Both the position numbers and the translations under genes were made by a program. A stretch of DNA of 12,152 nt, taken from an uncultured Clostridium sp. (GTDB lineage Bacteria; Bacillota; Clostridia; Lachnospirales; Anaerotignaceae). The notes below the pieces were generated by a model. It had not been told where the DNA came from. It ran no database searches and saw only the letters and a program-made list of their open reading frames with translations. The stretch spans positions 1-12,152 of the forward strand of contig CAMXTM010000029.1 in the NCBI GenBank assembly GCA_947246775.1. Reading direction: 5' to 3'. Of the stretch, positions 7,378 through 12,152 are shown in pieces (the first letter of the stretch is position 1; each line of letters starts with the position of its first letter).

Positions 7378-9182
7378 TATTCTTCCTCTAATTTTAGCAC
7401 ACTCATAAATGCCTGTTGAGGGACTTCCACACTACCGATTTGTCTCATTCTCTTTTTACCCTCTTTTTGTTTTTCAAGTAATTTCCGTTTTCTGGAAATA
7501 TCACCGCCGTAGCATTTTGCAAGCACATCTTTTCTCATCGCGCTTACAGTTTCCCTCGCAATAATTTTACTACCAATACTTGCCTGTATTGGGATTTCAA
7601 AAAGTTGTCTCGGAATTTCCTTTTTGAGTTTTTCACATATTTTTCTACCTCTCTCAATCGAAGTAGATTTATGAACAATAAAGGACAAGGCATCTACTAT
7701 TTCACGATTTACAAGAATATCCAATTTAACCAGTTCACTCTGTTTATAGCCGATTAAACTATAGTCAAATGACGCATAGCCTCTACTTCTGGATTTCAAA
7801 ACATCAAAAAAGTCATATATGATTTCATTTAATGGCATTTCATAGATTAACATTGCCCTATTTTCATCTAAATACTCTGTGCTGACATATTCTCCACGTC
7901 TTTGCTGACATAATTTCATAATCGCACCAATATATTCTTTAGGCAACATAATTTCCGCTTTGACAATCGGTTCTTCCATATGCTCTATTTTTGCAGGGTC
8001 TGGCATATTACTTGGGTTTGAAATCTCTGTTTCTGTACCATCTGTCAAAAACAGTTTATAGATAACGCTTGGTGCAGTTGTTACCAAATCTAAATTGTAT
8101 TCTCTTTCCAATCTCTCCTGTATGATTTCCAAATGCAATAAACCCAAAAAGCCACAACGGAAACCAAAGCCCAATGCAACAGAAGTTTCTGGTTCAAAAA
8201 ACAGTGCTGCATCATTTAACTGCAATTTTTCAAGCGCCTCCCTCAAATCAGGATATTTTGCGCCGTCCGCAGGGAATACACCACAGTATACCATAGGGTT
8301 TACCTTTTTATAGCCAGGTAGTGCCTCAGCAGTAGGATTATCTGCTTCCGTTACAGTATCGCCAACACGGGTATCAGCAACATTTTTAATACTTGCTGTA
8401 AAATAGCCTACCATACCCGCCTCTAAGATATCCGTTGGTATAAATCTTCCTGGACCAAATACACCTACCTCTACAACATCAAATTCTTTTTCTGTTGCCA
8501 TCATTTTGACTTTTGTACCCTTTTTGAGTGCGCCGTCAAATACCCTCATAATAACAATAACGCCCTTATACTGGTCATATACAGAGTCAAATATCAATGC
8601 CTTAAGTGGAGCATTTCTGTCCCCACTCGGTGCTGGAATATCTGTTACAATCCTTTCTAGCACTTCCTCAATATTGATGCCATTTTTTGCTGAAACCATA
8701 GGCGCATCTTCTGCTGGTATGCCAATAATATCTTCTATTTCTTGTTTTGCCATTTCTGGATTCGCACTAGGCAAATCTATTTTGTTAATGACTGGCAATA
8801 TTTCTAAATCGTTGTCTAAAGCCAAATAGACATTGGCTAGTGTCTGTGCTTCTATGCCCTGCGCTGCGTCTACAATCAGAACTGCGCCCTCGCAAGCCGC
8901 AAGACTTCTTGAAACCTCATAATTAAAGTCAACGTGTCCTGGTGTATCAATTAAATTAAATACATATTCTTCGCCATCACTTGTCTTATATACCAAACGC
9001 ACTGCCTGTGCCTTTATCGTAATACCTCTTTCCCTCTCTAAATCCATATTGTCAAGCACTTGCTCTTGCATTTCTCTTTCTGTTAAAAGACCTGTCTTTT
9101 GTATCAATCTATCCGCTAAGGTAGATTTGCCGTGGTCAATGTGCGCAACAATGCAAAAATTTCTAATATTTTGTTGTGACAT
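7377..9182 (-). CDS. lepA: Elongation factor 4 (LepA), ribosome-associated GTPase
   Basis: The 601-residue product matches the usual LepA length. GTPase motifs are AHIDHGKST (13-21), RGIT (52-55), DTPGH (79-83), NKID (133-136) and a VSAK G5 motif near 168-171. The LepA-specific C-terminal region is present ([20 protein letters not shown] and then [13 protein letters not shown]). LepA binds ribosomes and acts on translocation and initiation, especially under ionic stress. ATG 9182 is chosen because AAAGGGG lies 11 bases upstream (9194-9200) and it gives the normal MSQQNIRNF start. The longer frame from 9212 has no ribosome binding site. It leads an operon with the Fic gene. In many Bacillota lepA is followed by hemN or hrcA; here a Fic gene follows. 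Confidence 0.98.
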   Translation of the reverse strand: MSQQNIRNFCIVAHIDHGKSTLADRLIQKTGLLTEREMQEQVLDNMDLERERGITIKAQAVRLVYKTSDGEEYVFNLIDTPGHVDFNYEVSRSLAACEGAVLIVDAAQGIEAQTLANVYLALDNDLEILPVINKIDLPSANPEMAKQEIEDIIGIPAEDAPMVSAKNGINIEEVLERIVTDIPAPSGDRNAPLKALIFDSVYDQYKGVIVIMRVFDGALKKGTKVKMMATEKEFDVVEVGVFGPGRFIPTDILEAGMVGYFTASIKNVADTRVGDTVTEADNPTAEALPGYKKVNPMVYCGVFPADGAKYPDLREALEKLQLNDAALFFEPETSVALGFGFRCGFLGLLHLEIIQERLEREYNLDLVTTAPSVIYKLFLTDGTETEISNPSNMPDPAKIEHMEEPIVKAEIMLPKEYIGAIMKLCQQRRGEYVSTEYLDENRAMLIYEMPLNEIIYDFFDVLKSRSRGYASFDYSLIGYKQSELVKLDILVNREIVDALSFIVHKSTSIERGRKICEKLKKEIPRQLFEIPIQASIGSKIIARETVSAMRKDVLAKCYGGDISRKRKLLEKQKEGKKRMRQIGSVEVPQQAFMSVLKLEEE

Positions 9183-9242
9183 AACTTGTCTTTCCCCTTT
9201 CTTTTGTTCCATTACAAAATATGCTTACTAAAGTTGTACTAC

Positions 9243-9272
9243 ATTATATCACAACAAAGTAAATAAAGTAAA
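9243..9272 (-). promoter_or_regulatory. Extended -10 promoter of lepA
   Basis: On the minus strand TGATATAAT provides an extended -10 (TATAAT at 9248-9243), with TTTACT as a weak -35 at 9272-9267 after 18 bases. It sits in the 97-base gap between the lysine-rich protein gene and lepA. Confidence 0.55.
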
Positions 9273-9279
9273 TATGTGA

Positions 9280-9633
9280 TTAAGGTAAGCTATCATGGAT
9301 AAAAAAATTTTGTTTTGTTTCGGTTACCAGGGTCGTATTTTGTGACTGTTGCTGTTCCTCCTCAGCAGAAAACATTGTGACACATTTTATCAATATTAGT
9401 ACAAAAAAAAGTATGATTATAACATATTTGAATGAAATATTGCCCTTTTTTAATGTTTTTTTATGTTTTTTATATCTCTTTTTTAGTGCTGGTGCTTTTT
9501 TATATCTTTTGATATTCTTTTTTTTATTTTTTGTTCTGTTCTTTTTTTTAAAAACAGCACCCTTTACAGCAACAAGTTTTTTATTTTGAAGTAGTTTAGG
9601 TAGTTTTATTTTGATTACTTTATAAATTCCCAT
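9280..9633 (-). CDS. Lysine-rich single-pass membrane protein, unknown function
   Basis: This 117-residue protein has three parts. Residues 1-66 are extremely basic, with many Lys and Arg (for example KKKNRTKNKKKNIKRYKK). A single membrane segment follows at about 69-88 (YVIIILFFVLILIKCVTMF). The tail of about 28 residues is polar, starting with SAEEEQQQSQ. By the positive-inside rule the basic part should be cytoplasmic, where it could bind nucleic acid or ribosomes, and the tail external; that role is a guess. The start ATG 9633 is set by GGGAGG at 9641-9646. No family is recognised. An intrinsic terminator lies about 40 bases before the start codon, so expression may depend on read-through or a weak TATACT promoter at 9660-9655. 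Confidence 0.7.
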   Translation of the reverse strand: MGIYKVIKIKLPKLLQNKKLVAVKGAVFKKKNRTKNKKKNIKRYKKAPALKKRYKKHKKTLKKGNISFKYVIIILFFVLILIKCVTMFSAEEEQQQSQNTTLVTETKQNFFIHDSLP

Positions 9634-9674
9634 GCTAAAACCTCCCTTTTTTGCAGTATATGCGGTAATTACAT

Positions 9675-9707
9675 AAAAAAAGACTGATGAGGGGTATTCA
9701 TCAGTCT
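9675..9707 (-). terminator. Intrinsic terminator with C-rich loop
   Basis: On the minus strand a perfect 10-bp stem, AGACTGATGA (9707-9698) with TCATCAGTCT (9690-9681), encloses the loop ATACCCC and is followed by a seven-T run (9681-9675). It ends transcription moving left from the 51-codon ORF and lies in the leader region of the lysine-rich protein gene. Confidence 0.85.
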
Positions 9708-9789
9708 CAAGAGAGGGGGGTAATTATGTTGACAAAGCTCCATTGTGAGGAGGAGAGCTTGTCATATTGTCTAAACATCGAATATATAG

Positions 9790-9945
9790 TCATTCGGCTT
9801 TGGGGAAAGCCGATACGAAACAATTTTTAATGATGCCACAGAAAGAAGCTAATTTACTTTTTTTGCTTTTATAACTATGTACATCGTTCATATCTATTAC
9901 TTCACCGTGATAGATTTCTAAAATTTCTAGTCTTTTCTTTATCAT
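9790..9945 (-). CDS. Possible 51-residue peptide encoded in the candidate RNA
   Basis: The frame starts with ATG at 9945-9943 and ends with TGA at 9792-9790. AGAAAGG at 9960-9954 sits 8 bases upstream as ribosome binding site, directly after the predicted transcription start. The peptide begins MIKKRLEILEIYHGEVIDM, continues through a Lys/Ser-rich middle (SYKSKKSKL) and ends FCGIIKNCFVSAFPKAE with two cysteines six residues apart. There is no signal peptide or clear membrane helix, and I recognise no family. A precursor peptide or a peptide of a dual-function RNA are both possible. Codon use is as AT-rich as neighbouring genes. The hairpin with the CCCC loop overlaps its 3' end. It may not be translated. 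Confidence 0.4.
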   Translation of the reverse strand: MIKKRLEILEIYHGEVIDMNDVHSYKSKKSKLASFCGIIKNCFVSAFPKAE

Positions 9946-9967
9946 TTTATATGCCTTTCTCTATATG

Positions 9968-9996
9968 ATTATCGTTTTATGAAACGTTTTTTTCAA
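9968..9996 (-). promoter_or_regulatory. Sigma-A promoter driving the candidate RNA and 51-codon ORF
   Basis: On the minus strand TTGAAA (9996-9991), a 17-base spacer, then GATAAT (9973-9968). Predicted start is near 9961. A CGTTT-TATG-AAACG palindrome (9973-9986) sits between the boxes, a likely operator position. The 14-base repeat at 9993-10006 overlaps the -35 box. Confidence 0.6.
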
Positions 9997-10006
9997 ATGT
10001 ATCCGC
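9993..10006. repeat. 14-base direct repeat, copy 1 (overlaps the -35 box)
   Basis: TCAAATGTATCCGC is identical to 10116-10129. A partial inverted copy, ACATTTGAC, lies at 10052-10060. Copy 1 covers part of the -35 box at 9991-9996, as expected of a regulator site. Confidence 0.65.
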
Positions 10007-10020
10007 CTATTTAGGTTATT

Positions 10021-10043
10021 TTTTTTATGCTTCGCATAAAAAA
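10021..10043. repeat. Perfect palindrome with TTC loop
   Basis: TTTTTTATGC at 10021-10030 pairs with GCATAAAAAA at 10034-10043. It separates the two predicted RNA units. On the minus strand its right arm supplies the TTTTTT that ends the upstream unit. Confidence 0.6.
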
Positions 10044-10214
10044 CCGCTACTACATTTGACATTCCAGTTTTTTCTGCGTTACTTCGTAACGCTTGGTCAA
10101 AACTGTCATAAGCGGTCAAATGTATCCGCTAATTTCATTAAGGGGGCGTATCTCCCGGGGCGGGGAGATACGTGTTAGAAGTTAGGGGGGTGCTTCTTTT
10201 TTTATTTAACTTCT
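10038..10214 (-). ncRNA. Candidate second structured RNA or regulatory element
   Basis: No ORF with a ribosome binding site is present, but almost every base can pair. Read leftward on the minus strand: AGAAGTTA (10214-10207) pairs with TAACTTCT (10184-10177) around a loop holding CCCCCC. CGTATCTCCC pairs perfectly with GGGAGATACG (10172-10163 and 10156-10147) with loop CGCCCC. A nested cruciform follows: ACATTTGAC with GTCAAATGT (10123-10115, 10060-10052), CAGTTTT with AAAACTG (10105-10099, 10071-10065), and GCGTTAC-GAA-GTAACGC (10092-10076). It ends in AGCGG-TTTTTT at 10048-10038. A good -10, TATACT (10227-10222), lies just upstream, but the -35 is poor. The region could equally act as DNA (operator array or palindromic mobile relic). 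Confidence 0.35.
10116..10129. repeat. 14-base direct repeat, copy 2
   Basis: TCAAATGTATCCGC is identical to 9993-10006, with its start 123 bases further on. Here it forms the right arm of the cruciform, and the flanking AGCGG and CCGCT (10111-10115, 10126-10130) can also pair over it. Confidence 0.65.
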
Positions 10215-10367
10215 GAAATCAAGTATACTGGTAAAATATGTCCATTTTATGAATAAATACTTAATAAATTCTTAATCCTCATTAAAAAAAACAGTATTTT
10301 TTCTAATAAAAAACGAAAATGACTGATAAAAAGGGCTTTTCTGACAAGCTCAACACAGAAAGAAAAG
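10215..10367. other. Gene-free AT-rich stretch
   Basis: It lies between the terminator of the second symporter gene and the structured region. Apart from the TATACT box at 10222-10227 (minus strand) and A/T runs, no feature or ORF was found. Confidence 0.4.
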
Positions 10368-10404
10368 AAAAAAAGACTTCTATTTCTTTTACAAAATAGA
10401 AGTC
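10368..10404 (-). terminator. Intrinsic terminator of the second AGCS symporter gene
   Basis: On the minus strand a perfect 11-bp stem, GACTTCTATTT (10404-10394) with AAATAGAAGTC (10385-10375), has an 8-base loop and is followed by seven T (10374-10368). It lies 47 bases beyond the stop codon. Confidence 0.9.
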
Positions 10405-10450
10405 TCTTTTCATAAGGAAAAGTTATATATTTAAAAGAATTTGTGATAGC

Positions 10451-11839
10451 TTATTTATTATCGATTACTCTAATTTCATCATCAGAGAATGCGTCCATGT
10501 TATCATCCCAAAGATATTTCTTTGTTTCAGAAACGATAACACCACTCAAACCTAACAATGCAATACAGTTAGGCCATGCCATCAAACCATTTAAGATGTC
10601 GGCAATCAGCCATACCAAGTCAAGTGCTGTTACACAGCCTACAAATACTACAAGTGTCCAGCAAATTCTAAAAGGCATCAATGCTTTTTTGCCTAAAAGA
10701 TATTCCCAACATTTTTCGCCATAGTATGACCAACCAAGTATTGTTGACCATGCAAATGTAATCAAACCAATTGTCAAAACAATAGGTCCTACTACTGGGA
10801 TTGCATTAAATGCATGAGTTGTCAAATCGCCACCTGTAAATAAAGAACCCGTTGCAGGATTGATTGCAGCGTCTGGAGCTTTTACGATAGTAGAAACAAG
10901 TACCAAACCTGTCATCAAACAAACAACGATAGTATCCCAGAATACACCAGACATAGAAACCAATGCCTGACGAACAGGATTTCTTGTTTGAGCTGCTGCG
11001 TCTGCGATAGGAGCAGAACCCAAACCAGATTCATTTGTAAACAAACCACGAGATACACCTGCACGAAGTGCTACCATAATGCCGCCGCCCATAATACCGC
11101 CAGCAATAGCTTGTTCTGTAAATGCACTACTAATAATTAAAGAGATTGCTTTGCCCAAATATGGAGCATTGATAACACAGATGATAACACAACCTAAAAT
11201 GTATAAACCAGCCATTAAAGGAACTAATTTTTCACAAACTTTTGCGATAGATTTTACACCACCAAGGATAACGCAACCTGTACCTACTGTTAAAACAATA
11301 CCTGTAATAAATGGAGATACATGGAAGTTGCTTTGTACCATTGTAGAAATAGAGTTACCTTGTGTCATATTACCGATACCAAAACAAGCGATACCAGCAA
11401 AGATAGCAAATGCTACACCAAGCCATCTTTGTTTTAAACCATTTTCCAAAGCATACATAGGACCACCTAACATCATACCGTCAGATGTTTTTACTCTGTA
11501 TTTTACAGCTAAAAGACCTTCGCCATATTTTGTAGCCATACCAAATAAACCAGTCAACCAGCACCAAAGCACTGCACCAGGACCACCAGCCGCAATTGCT
11601 GTTGCTACACCAACGATATTACCAGTACCGATTGTTGCTGCAAGTGCTGTTGCAAGTGCTGCAAAGGAACTAACGTCACCGCTTGCTTCCTTATCAGGTG
11701 TAACAGACAATTTAATTGCCTTAAATGTAGCTCCTTGTATAAACCTTGTACGGAATGTTAAAAATAAGTGTGTAAACAACAAAAGGATTAACATGGGAGC
11801 TCCCCAGAGTACATTATAAATACTTTGCAATATTTGCAT
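10451..11839 (-). CDS. Sodium:alanine/glycine symporter, AGCS family, intact copy
   Basis: The 462-residue, multi-pass inner-membrane transporter has the usual AGCS length and the same motifs as the interrupted paralogue: ATIGTGNIVGVATAI near residues 69-83, GGPGAVLWCW, KYGEGLLAVKYR, FGIGNMTQGNSIS, GLFTNESGLGSAPIADAAAQ and FAWSTILGWSYYGE. The family couples uptake of alanine and/or glycine (sometimes D-alanine) to sodium; the exact substrate cannot be read from sequence. The ATG at 11839 follows AAAGGGGG at 11854-11847. The gene is monocistronic, with a clear terminator at 10368-10404. It is close to the 2427-3842 gene over its whole length, so an ancestral duplication is likely; this copy has glycine where the other has TGA. 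No riboswitch was recognised upstream. Confidence 0.96.
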   Translation of the reverse strand: MQILQSIYNVLWGAPMLILLLFTHLFLTFRTRFIQGATFKAIKLSVTPDKEASGDVSSFAALATALAATIGTGNIVGVATAIAAGGPGAVLWCWLTGLFGMATKYGEGLLAVKYRVKTSDGMMLGGPMYALENGLKQRWLGVAFAIFAGIACFGIGNMTQGNSISTMVQSNFHVSPFITGIVLTVGTGCVILGGVKSIAKVCEKLVPLMAGLYILGCVIICVINAPYLGKAISLIISSAFTEQAIAGGIMGGGIMVALRAGVSRGLFTNESGLGSAPIADAAAQTRNPVRQALVSMSGVFWDTIVVCLMTGLVLVSTIVKAPDAAINPATGSLFTGGDLTTHAFNAIPVVGPIVLTIGLITFAWSTILGWSYYGEKCWEYLLGKKALMPFRICWTLVVFVGCVTALDLVWLIADILNGLMAWPNCIALLGLSGVIVSETKKYLWDDNMDAFSDDEIRVIDNK

Positions 11840-12152
11840 ATTATTTCCCCCTTTTTCATTATTATAAAACTAACAACCCTTATTACTTAACTTTAGAACC
11901 ATTTTATACAGAAAAATGAATAATAATATAAATTCTTTTGATTAGATATGCATAATAACTTACTAAATAAAGCTACGTCTGCATTTTCAAACTGCTAATA
12001 TGTATTTTTTAATAACTCCTTTCATCTGTTAGTATGTCATTCTGTATTAAATGCCCAAAATATTGTAACTAATTATTATTTTAATTGTCTTTTTTGATTT
12101 TGCAAGCATATTTTTTTAACAATTTTTTCCTTTTTTTCGCTTTGTTGGGTGG
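11840..12152. other. Gene-free upstream region of the intact symporter gene
   Basis: No ORF with a ribosome binding site was found on either strand. Weak minus-strand promoter-like boxes occur (TATAAT near 11862-11867, TATAAA near 11904-11910), but neither has a convincing -35. The region is A/T-run rich and shows no glycine riboswitch, T-box or strong hairpin. Confidence 0.4.

Larger units (their letters stand above)
9675..9961 (-). ncRNA. Candidate C-rich, possibly dual-function regulatory RNA (about 285 nt)
   Basis: A promoter at 9968-9996 and a terminator at 9675-9707 delimit one transcript of about 285 bases. After the 51-codon ORF it contains two hairpins. Stem 9813-9806 with 9801-9794 (8 bp) has the loop CCCC. 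Stem 9763-9755 with 9740-9731 (one bulge) has a 14-base loop carrying CCTCCTC, which complements a Shine-Dalgarno sequence. A single-stranded CCCCCC follows at 9720-9715, then the terminator with CCCC in its loop. Four C-rich exposed segments in one short transcript resemble the C-rich sRNAs of Firmicutes (RsaE-like and csRNA types), which pair with ribosome binding sites. The resemblance is by logic and not by sequence match to a known family. Transcription is not demonstrated. Confidence 0.45.

Noticed and set aside
9726..9830. 34-codon plus-strand ORF preceded by AGAGGGGGG
   Set aside because: The ribosome binding site is striking, but no promoter is visible upstream on the plus strand, and the G run is better explained as the complement of the C-rich RNA. 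The product (MLTKLHCEEESLSYC...) resembles nothing known to me.
11079..11819. 246-codon plus-strand ORF
   Set aside because: It is the mirror shadow of the intact symporter gene; the same kind of shadow appears opposite its paralogue.
11840..12152. Glycine riboswitch upstream of the symporter genes
   Set aside because: Such genes are sometimes under glycine riboswitch control, but no matching conserved core was recognised here or in 1949-2426.

Overview
The window is AT-rich chromosomal DNA from a low-GC, Gram-positive, endospore-forming anaerobe, most likely class Clostridia. The clues are an alpha/beta-type small acid-soluble spore protein with a sigma-G-like promoter, an S-layer-homology (SLH) surface protein, a soluble methyl-accepting chemotaxis protein, strong AGGAGG-type ribosome binding sites and sigma-A promoters. 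Genus cannot be fixed from the sequence alone. No IS element, prophage, tRNA, rRNA or CRISPR array was seen.

Layout. 1-605 (-): 5' part of an SLH-domain protein, cut by the window edge. 606-1098: non-coding, packed with perfect inverted repeats. 1099-1305 (-): spore protein. 1546-1860 (+): small membrane protein, divergent from the spore gene. 1861-2426: terminator and leader. 2427-3842 (+): sodium:alanine/glycine symporter (AGCS family) interrupted by one in-frame TGA but otherwise intact. 3897-3932: shared bidirectional terminator. 3937-5942 (-): two-gene operon of a FIST-domain sensor and a cytoplasmic chemoreceptor. 6117-6509 (-): DUF5684-like membrane protein behind a near-consensus promoter. 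6613-9182 (-): lepA followed, with a one-base TAATG overlap, by a Fic-domain AMP-transferase carrying its own inhibitory motif. 9280-9633 (-): very lysine-rich single-pass membrane protein of unknown function. 9634-10450: about 800 bases with no recognisable gene family but highly organised. 10451-11839 (-): a second, intact AGCS symporter with its own terminator. 11840-12152: AT-rich upstream sequence with no gene seen.

The most unusual stretch is 9675-10214. On the minus strand it looks like two tandem transcription units. The left one (about 9961 to 9675) has a good promoter, a 51-codon ORF with a ribosome binding site, two hairpins with C-rich loops (CCCC and CCUCCUC), a free CCCCCC tract and an intrinsic terminator whose loop also contains CCCC. 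This resembles C-rich or dual-function regulatory RNAs of Firmicutes that pair with Shine-Dalgarno sequences. The right one (about 10214 to 10038) is densely folded, also C-tract rich, and ends in a T run. A 14-base sequence occurs in both, overlapping the left unit's -35 box, with a shorter inverted copy between. These are inferences from sequence; transcription is unproven.

The two AGCS genes are close paralogues. If the TGA in the first is real, the cell may rely on the second for alanine/glycine uptake. FIST plus chemoreceptor probably form a ligand-sensing chemotaxis input split over two polypeptides.
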